A DNA stretch of 64,000 nt from Siphonodentalium dalli (taxonomy: Eukaryota > Mollusca > Scaphopoda > Gadilida > Siphonodentaliidae): assembly GCA_032622095.1 (NCBI GenBank), contig CP136063.1, positions 33,482,987 to 33,546,986 of the forward strand, given 5' to 3'. The translations under genes and the position numbers were made by a program. The notes beneath the pieces are model-generated. The model ran no database searches, was not told the origin of the DNA, and saw only the letters and a program-made list of their open reading frames with translations. This document shows, piece after piece, positions 21,560 through 31,052 of the stretch. Position 1 is the stretch's first letter; each line of letters opens with the position of its first letter.

Positions 21560-22170
21560 AATACCACCCCCCCCCCCCCTCCTGCCAAACAACGCTCTTT
21601 ATCATAAGAACGATTGGTACAGAAACCACGGCATATTATCCCTCAATGTAGACACCCCCACCCACCAACGCCACAATACACTATATATATTATATAGTAG
21701 TTGATACAATAATCACGGCATATTTCCCTCAATATCACCCCCCCCCAATACCGCCACAAAACGCTCTTCATTATAGAACGATTGGTACATAAACCACGGC
21801 ATTTCTCCCATCAACAACACTTCCCCAATCCCGATCTCATTGTAACGGACATTTGTCCGACCTTATTTGAGGCCATGAAACCATAAATACCGCCACAAAA
21901 CGCTCTTCATTATAGAGCGATTGGTACATAAACCACGGCATTTCTCCCATCAACAACACTTCCCCAATCCCTACCTCATTTTACGGACATTCGTCCGACC
22001 TTATTTTAGGTCATGACACCCTAAAACTGCCACTAAACGCCTTTTGTTATATGGCGTGTGGAATATTAACCACGGCATGCATCACCCAGATATTCAGTAT
22101 TTCCCAATCCTAATATGAAAGTCACCATTACACCGCCCCCCCCCCCTCGAACAAACAAACGCTCTTCATT
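21560..22170 (+). repeat. 139-bp degenerate tandem repeat in the pol-env interval
   Basis: Units share ACGCTCTTCATTATAGA, CGATTGGTACA, AACCACGGCAT and the hairpin CGGACATTTGTCCG. The clearest pair starts at 21,747 and 21,886 (139 bp apart), with diverged units on either side. Each unit ends near a poly-C or poly-A-rich stretch. Confidence 0.75.
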
Positions 22171-22348
22171 CTAAAACTTAGATAACCCAATCAATAACAG
22201 TATTGAACGCTTGGCAGCGGTCTAATAATATATTTATCTCTTTACATTTCAACCAATCTTAGACTATAATTAAATAATCTTTGGCGATTTAGCACGTTTA
22301 CAAAAGTTACTCTTTGTAGCTCAACCAATATTAACACCTTTGGGCCAT

Positions 22349-22392
22349 TACCACGATTACAACAATAACAACAACAACAACAACAACAAAAA
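22349..22392. repeat. AAC microsatellite
   Basis: About ten AAC trinucleotides with minor interruptions lie downstream of the first antisense ORF. Confidence 0.8.
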
Positions 22393-22549
22393 CAATACAT
22401 TTCTTTTCACTGAATTTGTCAGCAAGATGTTATTTCTACAGGCTAACACGGTGAATAACCACAAAAACAATTCAATTCAGAATGCAAGCCAGCTCTTGAT
22501 CCAGGGACGGTCCGAATTCTTCAGGGGCAGCAGTCACACCAACATCTTC

Positions 22550-22825
22550 TTATAGCACTCTCCGATGTTGGCTCCATAGGTCTACTTTCCTCTGCCTCTC
22601 ATCTATAATCTCCAGCCGGAGATTTATCACCTTGTGGCATCGTTCTAATTCAGACACGGTACTCAAATACCGTGCCCAATCTATACTGGTCCCTCCAGCC
22701 AGGCACACAGCAACTATAACATCATAAAATGCCAATATGTGATCCACATATTGCATTGTTACCTCATATTGGCTCGTTTCTAACACAGCAACCTCAGCCT
22801 CCAAAAATCGCAGGTAATCAGACAT
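22550..22825 (-). CDS. Antisense ORF A1 (91 aa), candidate accessory gene
   Basis: It runs against all other genes of the element. The open frame continues upstream to 22,867, but only through a GTG. The first ATG is at 22,825 (MSDYLRFLEAEVAVLE...). A minus-strand TATA box, TATATAAGG (22,877-22,869), would place transcription start near 22,847, about 20 nt before this ATG. The protein is helical-looking, with a hydrophobic middle (VDHILAFYDVIVAVCLAGG) and a charged C-terminus (DERQRKVDLWSQHRRVL). It resembles ORF A2 at aligned positions: MS..L..LE, VD.I...Y, G.S....RYL.T and LE. No known family is recognised. Confidence 0.55.
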   Translation of the reverse strand: MSDYLRFLEAEVAVLETSQYEVTMQYVDHILAFYDVIVAVCLAGGTSIDWARYLSTVSELERCHKVINLRLEIIDERQRKVDLWSQHRRVL

Positions 22826-22868
22826 AATGAAAATTATGTCAGAAATAACCCTTGTCGATATTCCCACA

Positions 22869-22877
22869 CCTTATATA
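22869..22877 (-). promoter_or_regulatory. Antisense TATA box for ORF A1
   Basis: TATATAAGG on the minus strand lies 52 nt upstream of the ORF A1 ATG, a normal TATA-to-start spacing for a short leader. Confidence 0.45.
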
Positions 22878-23489
22878 CTTATCTCATATTGGCAGATAGC
22901 GTCCGTATCGAATCGGGACGCTGTGCCAAACCAAGCAAGCACTCTCGAAGATTCCCGAGGGACATGCTAGGCACTATCTATCTCAAATATATATTACAAA
23001 CCCCTGTTCCCGCTAACATCTAACCAGCTATCAAGCGATATCTCTTCGATACATCTAAACATAATATCCAATGATAAATAAACACACTAAACATCATCTA
23101 ATAATCAGATATAACTCAATGCTGGCAAGTCCAGTGTGCATCGGTGCACCATGCACACAGGGCTAAACTTGCTTCCCTCAAAAAAATAAAATAAATAAAT
23201 ACAATAAAAATATGTTACACAAGTATCATATCAATAAATAGGAATATTTCAACATAAACTAATAACATAAACAAACATTACCCAGCCAATTTATCTGCCT
23301 CGTAACATAACCAAAACTATCCATAATTATTCATCAAACTCAAATAATCCTATTTAGATGAAATAATTAACCAAGGTTCACAACCTCACAAGTGTATCAT
23401 AATATCAAACTTAAGTGACACACACACACCAATTATTATGACATGAACACCGATAGGTGAACCTTCCTTAACGATTTAGTATGCTTACC

Positions 23490-23792
23490 CCCCCCCCCCC
23501 ACGTATCTAGTGAGATACAATTCCCCATCCAATTTCCATAACACCCAAACCCCCTTCCACAAGAAATTCCCAATAACGTACATGTTAACGGCCAATCAAG
23601 GCCTAATTAACTTAACATGTAACCTATAACACACGACAAACGTGTGTACACAGTTACCCATCAAATCCTCATATACCATTCCCCATCCAATTCCCATGAT
23701 ACCCGAACGCCCTTCCACAAGAAAATCTCCAAATACAACGTACATGTAACGGCCAATCAAGGCCCAGTTAACTTAACATGTATAGAACACAC
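23490..23792 (+). repeat. Duplicated 114-bp block
   Basis: Copy 1 (23,520-23,633) and copy 2 (23,678-23,792) share ATTCCCCATCCAATT, CCCTTCCACAAGAAA, ACGGCCAATCAAGGCC and TTAACTTAACATGTA, with scattered differences. A poly-C run precedes copy 1. Confidence 0.75.
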
Positions 23793-24445
23793 AGTGCACA
23801 ATCGTGCATAAAAATCCCAGATACATGTACAGAGCTAACTGAAGCTCACTCTTACATACATGTAACGCGCAATACACGGACCCCACATGCATCTATATCG
23901 TGCATAAAACAAAAATCCAATACACGTGAACACGAAATTCACGTACAAACTTCACCCAATACCGCCGCTTACCAAAATGTGCATATACAGTGCCAAAATA
24001 GGCTCACCATGTGCACTTTATCCCAAACGACACAAATATTGTCAGTCCTTAAGCAATATTTTTCATATTCTTCCCTACCCCATATATTATTGTCAAATAT
24101 ACTTGCCAATGATTAACTGTCATTAATAACATATTCATATACGCCCTATATCGGATCTTATAACTCAAATTAACACATGTCCAACATCAGTTCATACTAC
24201 CATTACTATTCATTAAGGCGAAACGATGTATAGAACCCACGTATATAGAAGCATCAAGTTTCTTCATCCAAATCCCACACACGTACAATCATCGAGTTGT
24301 CCCAATAGGACAACGGAATACAAATTTCCGATATAATTTGTCCAGGAACAAAATATCACGTCAGGAACACATTTTGTTCAAATATATCAATACAATTAAA
24401 TAGGAACATACAATTACCATTCATATACAATGCTACCGATATAGA

Positions 24446-24700
24446 TCACCATGCAAAATATCTCCCAACACCACCATATTGTATACATACATTTTCCTCC
24501 AGCCACAACGTACACAGATATCGATCGCTCTTGGATGATACCCCAGTCCGGGCGTGCTCATTTCCCCGCTCAAATTGATCGACTATCTGATCATTCACGT
24601 ACGTCAGATATATCGAATCGACGATCACCCCAAAATAACCTAGACCAGACGCCCTCGCATGGCTTAACTTACACTCTAACTCACTTAAAAGTTGACTCAT
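24446..24700 (-). CDS. Antisense ORF A2 (84 aa), candidate accessory gene
   Basis: The first ATG on the minus strand is at 24,700 (MSQLLSELECKLSHAR...), ahead of which only a TTG extends the frame to 24,751. A minus-strand TATA box, TATAAAAG (24,762-24,755), predicts a start near 24,732, about 30 nt before the ATG. Residues VDSIYLTYVNDQIV align without gaps to the matching segment of ORF A1, and GVSSKSDRYLCT aligns to its GTSIDWARYLST, suggesting an ancient duplication. The end (GGVGRYFAW) is unlike A1, so splicing or a C-terminal change is possible. Function unknown. Confidence 0.55.
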   Translation of the reverse strand: MSQLLSELECKLSHARASGLGYFGVIVDSIYLTYVNDQIVDQFERGNEHARTGVSSKSDRYLCTLWLEENVCIQYGGVGRYFAW

Positions 24701-24754
24701 AACTGCAAAGATTGAAAGACAGGCCCGTAATATTTTCCAGCCATCATACAAATG

Positions 24755-24762
24755 CTTTTATA
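24755..24762 (-). promoter_or_regulatory. Antisense TATA box for ORF A2
   Basis: TATAAAAG on the minus strand lies 62 nt upstream of the ORF A2 ATG, the same arrangement as for ORF A1. Confidence 0.45.
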
Positions 24763-24951
24763 CCGCTATACCACTAATTACCTTTATCGACACGCCTAAT
24801 ACACGCAGCGCTGCTAATTAGTATCCACACTGGCATCGCGTGACGTCATTTTTCGTCGATTTCTGGGGGTACCCAGATACACAGTAAACAGTAAACTTAC
24901 ACCGGCCGAAAAATCTCATTGATTAATCAAACCAGTTAACCCATATAAGCC

Positions 24952-27228
24952 ATGCCCACGCGAATCTATCTTTATAATCAGATACCGGCTAACCCGCTAA
25001 TACACACCTATATTTTTACTTATAGGGGTGCAAGCGATATGAAGCCTAAAGAAAACTTCGTTAAAGCGACCCTCTTCATACTTATCATCGGCTTTCAAAC
25101 TAGTGACGCTATGTTAACTCGACAGAACATGTTATTTTTGCATCACCGGCAAATTGCTGTCTCAAATGAAAATTGGGTTCTCAGTTTTCTCATCGAACTC
25201 ACACCATATTATACCTACATAGCAAGACTCGCTACCGACATAAGGATGGCCCAAAATAAACTCAATAGCATTTGTGCCACGTTTCATCAAAGCACATATC
25301 ACCATAACAAACCTCCATTCAGGAACGAGACAAATAACATTAACTTTAATCTCATCAACATTTTGACAGATTTACAAACTGAATTAGCAGCGGCTCTCAC
25401 GGAAACAAAACAAATCCAATATGAATATCATAATTATTATCAACTCCATAATACCAAAAGACTCAAACGAGCAATATTACCCGTAATAAGCGATATTGCC
25501 AAGTTTCTATTCGGCACCCCTTCGATGTCAGATATTACACATGTAGAAGATAACATACGAACCCTCTACCAAAACCAAAAAAAAATCCAACACGATACTC
25601 AAACCGCTTATTCTATCATGAATATCACACGCGTCATTTCAAACGAAAATCGCCAACGAGTCAACACATTATCAACAACAATATCCAATATTCAAGCCAC
25701 ACTTCGAAAAGAAACACATCGAACTCAAAAACACGTACATACAATTGAAATATTCACAATCATCAACACTAAGTTTCTAGTAATATTACATGAAATACAA
25801 CAAGATGTTATCCAAGCAAAATTATATTTGCGACATCTTAAAGTTCAAATTGCCTCTCTAATTAACCACCGATTTACACCGGAGATCATAAGCCCAATAC
25901 ATTTAAAAAAGGCACTTGACAGTATAACGAAATTACTTCCAGCCCATTTGAAGTTACCATTCCCCATAGAATCGGGAATTGCAAAATATTACCAACATTT
26001 GAAGACACAAACCATACTCACAGACAGCAGACTAATCATTACCATAACAATTTACTTACGCGATATCAGAATGCAGTTTGACATATTCCGCGCTATACCA
26101 TTTTTTTATCCATTAGACCCTCGAGACCCAAGACTCAGACACAACAATAAATATACAGTTGCCCGAATCGATATTACTCATAATTACCTGCTATTATCTC
26201 CCGACCGATCCAAATATACCACCATTGGTGACAATCACCCGTGTATTTTAAACAAATTACCATATTGTAAAATTCAAAAAATTTCAATCGCCGCATCACA
26301 TAATCATAACTGCCTACTCAACATATTCACCAATGATACAAAAAATACCGCCACAAATTTCCCTATAGCCATTTACCCTCAGTATAATTTACCATCCGCT
26401 ATTAAGCTGGCGGCATGTACATGGCTTATAACAACCACGAAAGCTCATACATTTACAGTAAACTGTCATCACAATCTCTTAAGAAAACGACCGTATAGAA
26501 TCACAATTTTACCCCCCATCGCAACGATAACTTTACCACCAAGGTGCATAGCTACATCAGCTAGTATCAAACTAATTGCATTCACAACTTTGAACTCATC
26601 AAACATCACCATCAAGACACAAATAACCCAATTACAATCAACTATTGAATTACATAAATTGCCACAATGGAAGCCATTATTTTCCCAAATTCATAACTTG
26701 CCCCCTCAAGTATCGATTCCAAACAAGTTACCCCCCATAAAGCAACTATCATTATATGATTTTCTGCAAACAGTCACATCCCTGCAACCCATCAAACAAA
26801 AGAAAAAACAGAATTATTACCAAATTATCATTCCCGCGGTCATTACGTTCGTATTAATTTTACTGATTGCCATCTCAAGTCGCAAATACATTATTCAGTG
26901 TATCACGAAAATTTCCCAATACCAGACTCAACGCAATCACAACACGCGACGAATTAAAATCGCAAAGCGACGAAATAAACTTAACCAAATGATAAAGGGA
27001 ACTGATATGCAACTTCGTCACAGACTAACCCCACCAATACCCAATGAAGCCACGAAAGATATTCATTTGTCTCCAGCTAAGGAACCTCAAATACAAATCA
27101 CACAAGAAGATTTGACATTTCCCAAAAAACACCCGCGAGATGTCGATGAAGAATCATCCACACTACGACCTATGAAAATAATGAAAACTCACGCGTCCAT
27201 CCATAACCCACCACTTAATCTATATTGA
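24952..27228 (+). CDS. env: Envelope fusion glycoprotein, F-type (758 aa)
   Basis: Likely real start is Met30 (25,039): it begins a signal peptide (hydrophobic LFILIIGF, cleavage near A53) and lies 13 nt after a splice-acceptor-like TTACTTATAG|G. A furin site RLKR (170-173) is followed by a fusion-peptide-like ILPVISDIAKFLFG, the hallmark of baculovirus-F/errantivirus Env. A long helical region (about 185-300) follows, then a Cys-rich ectodomain, a transmembrane segment IIIPAVITFVLILLIAISS (about 626-645) and an unusually long basic tail of about 110 residues. N-glycosylation sequons are present. It would mediate membrane fusion. The ORF is uninterrupted. Confidence 0.85.
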   Translation: MPTRIYLYNQIPANPLIHTYIFTYRGASDMKPKENFVKATLFILIIGFQTSDAMLTRQNMLFLHHRQIAVSNENWVLSFLIELTPYYTYIARLATDIRMAQNKLNSICATFHQSTYHHNKPPFRNETNNINFNLINILTDLQTELAAALTETKQIQYEYHNYYQLHNTKRLKRAILPVISDIAKFLFGTPSMSDITHVEDNIRTLYQNQKKIQHDTQTAYSIMNITRVISNENRQRVNTLSTTISNIQATLRKETHRTQKHVHTIEIFTIINTKFLVILHEIQQDVIQAKLYLRHLKVQIASLINHRFTPEIISPIHLKKALDSITKLLPAHLKLPFPIESGIAKYYQHLKTQTILTDSRLIITITIYLRDIRMQFDIFRAIPFFYPLDPRDPRLRHNNKYTVARIDITHNYLLLSPDRSKYTTIGDNHPCILNKLPYCKIQKISIAASHNHNCLLNIFTNDTKNTATNFPIAIYPQYNLPSAIKLAACTWLITTTKAHTFTVNCHHNLLRKRPYRITILPPIATITLPPRCIATSASIKLIAFTTLNSSNITIKTQITQLQSTIELHKLPQWKPLFSQIHNLPPQVSIPNKLPPIKQLSLYDFLQTVTSLQPIKQKKKQNYYQIIIPAVITFVLILLIAISSRKYIIQCITKISQYQTQRNHNTRRIKIAKRRNKLNQMIKGTDMQLRHRLTPPIPNEATKDIHLSPAKEPQIQITQEDLTFPKKHPRDVDEESSTLRPMKIMKTHASIHNPPLNLY
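25011..25025 (+). other. Candidate 3' splice site for env mRNA
   Basis: A pyrimidine-rich TATTTTTACTTATAG ends at 25,025, with branch-like CTAAC/CTAAT upstream at about 24,990-25,000. The next ATG (25,039) opens the signal peptide. Confidence 0.45.
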
Positions 27229-27340
27229 TCATTTTCCCAATAATACCATTTTGTTTTCCTATAAGGGGCACAAACCCACAGACTAATTCTAATATCGTTA
27301 CTGCATGCATACCACGTCAGCTGCATATAATAACGCCATT

Positions 27341-27700
27341 ATGACACGTGCCAACCCCAAGAGTTGGACAACTGACCGCCGATTATCTTCAATAACATTG
27401 GTCACGGATCTCCCCACCTATCAACAAATGCATTAATTAATGACTCATATACCACACTCCAAACAATATTTCACCTCTGACCCATGCTCTCAACAATTCC
27501 CTGAGCAATTAACGGCAGATATGACACGTGCCAACCCCAAGAGTTAGACAACTGACCGCCGATTATCTTCAATAACATTGGTCACGGATCTCGCCAACTA
27601 TCAACAAACGCATTAATCAAAGTCTCATATACCACACTCCAAACAATATTTCACCTCTGACACATGCTCTCAACAATTCCCTGTGCAATTGACGGCAGAT
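27341..27700 (+). repeat. 180-bp tandem duplication downstream of env
   Basis: Two units, 27,341-27,520 and 27,521-27,700, each begin ATGACACGTGCCAACCCCAA and end GACGGCAGAT or AACGGCAGAT, with few differences. Each contains an E-box CACGTG. A U3-proximal enhancer role is possible but unproven. Confidence 0.9.
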
Positions 27701-28204
27701 GAGAAACATTTGGTCTCTCATTACCACAATACCGAATGTATACATATCGTCATGATTTTATTAACAATACAACATGCATTTATATAATACATCACCAATG
27801 TTCATCATTTACAAAACATACCATGCACTATTACCGTATTGTTATATTCATTACTTCTCATACTTGTATCTCTATATTCTATTATCATACCTTAGCCTAC
27901 ATATCAATATAGCACGCATTATGACTGCTTGCACGATCATTTTATATACCAACCCATATATGCTTTTCCCACCATTTATTTCATAATCTCATAATATTGC
28001 GTATCATCATTTTAAGACAACTTAATATCGCATATCATCATTTTAAGACAACTTTGTTCCACATGTATTAATCATAACTTCACCACAATCAATGTTATTA
28101 TACTTCATTTCAGCCTCATCCACATTACATGATCACAATTACCCCAGTTAGGTCCATAATTTTGATGTTACATAAGATTTTCCGCTGCGCTAAAAATCTT
28201 ACAC
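27701..28204 (+). other. 3' untranslated region of the LTR element
   Basis: A+T-rich, with a short imperfect duplication (GCGTATCATCATTTTAAGAC / GCATATCATCATTTTAAGAC, about 27,999-28,050). A 70-codon frame at 27,774-27,986 is hydrophobic but unrecognised. Confidence 0.5.
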
Positions 28205-28218
28205 GGGTGGGGGACATA
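28205..28218 (+). promoter_or_regulatory. Putative polypurine tract
   Basis: GGGTGGGGGA followed by CATA lies directly before the TG of the 3' LTR, the usual position for plus-strand priming. Confidence 0.6.
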
Positions 28219-28673
28219 TGTGAGATAACTACCCATTATAATCTCACAACTTGATTCAAACTATACGAATGTCCCAATATATAAAACCCCAAACTCAGAT
28301 ATTCGTGTTCGGTTCTCGAAACCTCACACGTCTTACTCTCAGCGAAGATATACACACAATGAAGATGGCTCCCAAATATGGTCAAGGGAGATGACCATAA
28401 CGGAAGAACCAATCCCGATGTGTATTGCCAAACACCTCATCTAATATGCATCCCAAATAGTATATAAGAAACAACTACATCCCATCACATCATGCTGTCA
28501 CTAGACTCATCTCATACCTAGATCATATCCAGGCATCATTCACACCAGGCATCACCCATTCGGGGACACCAATTCGCGGCGACTATTGATCATTATATTT
28601 GTACACACTGCATATCTTATTCACAACATAATAAAGACTTGTACCTACTATATCTATGTGTCATTACCTCACA
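28219..28673 (+). repeat. 3' LTR
   Basis: 455 bp, with the same ends (TGTGAG...CTCACA) as the 5' LTR and two substitutions. AATAAA at 28,630-28,635 would serve as the polyadenylation signal. ACGG follows as the target duplication. Confidence 0.95.
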
Positions 28674-28677
28674 ACGG

Positions 28678-30481
28678 GTAAAACTATTGCTAATATTTCC
28701 CATGTGAAAGTATACAAAGATAAACACAACAAACTATGCTTAAGTTGAAATTTGCACCACTTGTCATCAATTTTGATGTATTACACTGCTTTCCTATGCT
28801 TATTCAATAACACGTGTTACGCCTATCAAAATTGACGAAGTCGCTAGCTAATTTGAAAAATAACGCACATTGTACGCCAAACATTGGCATGAGTCAATAG
28901 CCGGTTAACTGTAGTGAAATTTCATGACAATGGAGCGTAGACTTCGCAAAGCGTGAGCGTAAACGGGATATATAGAGTTATCTGTATTTTATGTTTTGTT
29001 ATCTATTTCCGTTGAAGGATTTCAACTCAACAAAATTACCAAAAAAAAACAAAAATAACAAATTAAAAGTTAGTTGACACACATACACCCATTCTGATTA
29101 CGCAATTTATGAAGTTTATGTTGGGCATCTGCTTGCTGGGTGCTGATTACATAGGTTAGGTTGTTGTTTAGGTGCTAGAATTTGTCATTTTTTTACCGTG
29201 CGTGTTCACTCGATCTGACCGGCAATCACTCAGGGTTTGCTCTCTAACTTCAAAGCCTCTGGACAGACTCAGATTCCCATTGAGAGATACCTGGTAACAA
29301 CCACTGACGCAACTAATTGTATCCAGTCGACTGTAATATGGAATAATTTCTTTATACGAGTCAATTATATCTTGTTTAATATTAAATTATTAAAGTGATG
29401 TGAAACATTCAGGTAGGGTGATGAAATAGAAATATAGATTAACCTTGATCAAAGTTGTTATTTTTACGAACATACATCCAAATTTACAACACACACATTC
29501 ATTCTTATATATCAATTAAATTCAATGACTCTCGTTGGCGAAATCATTTGCGGTCATTTATCGCAGTTTGTTGTGTCCCGAATCGAGATGTAAATATTTA
29601 CAATTGCGCGTTGTTCAGGCGATGTTTTCACTTTCAGTGGAGTGGTGTGGTCAATTTAATTGAGTTTTTCGGGGATGTTAGAATCTTACAATCCACCAGT
29701 TGACCCAGTGCTTGAGTTCTAACTTGACAGTTTAATGCACCCGAACAAGTCCGTAATATGTCTATAAATAAAATTAAATAAAAAATTTGATGAAGTGAAA
29801 AAATTTAATTATGTCACATGCCTTTGACTTACTAGTAGTCGCTCCGAACATGCAAAATCACCCCTGGACAACTGACCTTGATTTGGTAGTCAGGCATCCT
29901 CAGGGATAATCCGGAAACAGGTAAATACCGGAACTAATACTAAACCTTTAACTTTGACTCAATCAGCCAATGGAAGTTTTACAAAATCATGTGACCATTA
30001 TTCAAAAGAGAACAAGTGAAGTCGACCCCATGATTATGAAGATGACCCAATAAAAAGATGACCCGACGCGAAGTCGGCCCCGATGATTAGATGGGCATTG
30101 AATTTTCCCAAATTTTCTTTCCAATATAATCTGATCATAGTCTAGTTATTTATCATTTATACAGTAACTTAATGTATTACGTTACTGTGCTGAAAATTTG
30201 GGTGAAATGTTTTCGAATTTATATGATAAAGAATTATTTTGTTTTAAAATTCTGTCATTCATGGGGGGGGGGGGGGCGAGTTCAAATGGGTCAACTTTTC
30301 CCGATACAGATATCAAAATACTCAAATACCTATGTCAGAAGGGAAAATACTCAAAACCAGCAATGATACTAACATAATGAGTAGTAACACATTTTACATC
30401 ATTCATTGTCGATCACTCACTGCTTAGTATATATACATGTACCTAAGTTGAGGTTATTAACGCTGAAATGGTTACTATCAC
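28678..30481. other. Unassigned interval
   Basis: No gene was identified. It includes A-runs (29,040), a G-run (30,264) and short frames (29,455-29,703; 30,172-30,366) without domains. Confidence 0.4.
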
Positions 30482-30821
30482 CCCCTTTCGTTCAGTTGGG
30501 TACCCAGCTTTTTTTAATTTTCAGTTAGGTATCCAGCTTTTGTCAAATTTACATTTGGGTACACAGAGAGTGATTTAATTAGTGATTGCCATCAGTTGAT
30601 TGCGAAATGAACCTGTTAAATTTGTGTATACTTGTTTATATATGAATTATGATGTATATTCATCGCTATGCTTCATACTATAGCAGAGAAGAATTGTATG
30701 CATAGGACATAGGCATTTCAGATCGACTGCTCATAAAGCTGGGCACCAAACTGTAAATTTTTGTAAAACCTGGGTACCCAACTGATTTTTTTTTAAAGCT
30801 GGCACCCAACTGAACTAAAGG
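30482..30821. mobile_element. MITE-like element with about 85-bp inverted ends
   Basis: CCCTTTCGTTCAGTTGGGTA at the left pairs with the reverse complement of the right end (TGGCACCCAACTGAACTAAAGG). Both arms continue for about 85 bp with repeated CAGTTGGGTACCCAGCTTTT motifs, also internally duplicated within each arm. Confidence 0.7.
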
Positions 30822-30847
30822 AGGAGACAATGACCATGTTAGCGTTA

Positions 30848-31052
30848 TTAACCATTTCATGGCTGGAGCTTCCTGAATTTTGGCAAAAACCCTGATATAA
30901 GAGAATGCATTGGCTTAACAATGTTAACCTTGATCTTGTAAGCCAGTGAATTATCTTATATATGCGAGGCTCCCTATCGCATATATAAGATAATGCACTG
31001 GTACACAACCTTTAATGCTGCACCAGCGCAGCTCCCGCCATGAAATGGCTAA
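30848..31052. mobile_element. TTAA-flanked MITE, copy 2
   Basis: Ends TTAACCATTTCATGGCTGGAG and GCTCCCGCCATGAAATGGCTAA form inverted repeats. The interior foldback (ATTATCTTATATATGCGAGGCTCCC...CATATATAAGATAATGC) matches 3,929-4,190. Confidence 0.65.

Larger units (their letters stand above)
21028..24951 (+). other. Long pol-env interval of the LTR element
   Basis: This 3.9-kb stretch has no convincing sense gene. It contains 139-bp tandem units (21,560-22,170), several C-runs (21,567; 21,738; 22,135; 23,490), an AAC microsatellite, a duplicated 114-bp block and two antisense ORFs. A sense frame at 23,778-24,116 (112 codons) is His/Thr/Ser-rich and shows no domain. Such a long insert between pol and env is the main reason the element exceeds 15 kb. 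Confidence 0.7.
13513..28677 (+). mobile_element. Complete env-bearing Ty3/gypsy (Metaviridae) element, 15.2 kb
   Basis: Paired 455-bp LTRs (13,517-13,971; 28,219-28,673) are flanked by a 4-bp target duplication ACGG (13,513-13,516; 28,674-28,677). Between them lie, in order, a primer site, repeat-rich leader, basic ORF, gag, protease-RT-RNase H, integrase, a long interval with two antisense ORFs, an F-type env, a 180-bp tandem duplication and a polypurine tract. RNase H before integrase marks Ty3/gypsy rather than copia. The sense strand is markedly G-poor. Two differences between LTRs imply recent insertion. At 15,157 bp it is far longer than usual gypsy elements. Confidence 0.95.

Noticed and set aside
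23778-24116. Sense 112-codon ORF in the pol-env interval
   Set aside because: It has an ATG, but the sense strand is G-poor, which makes open frames easy, and there is no domain or supporting signal. Left as part of the interval.
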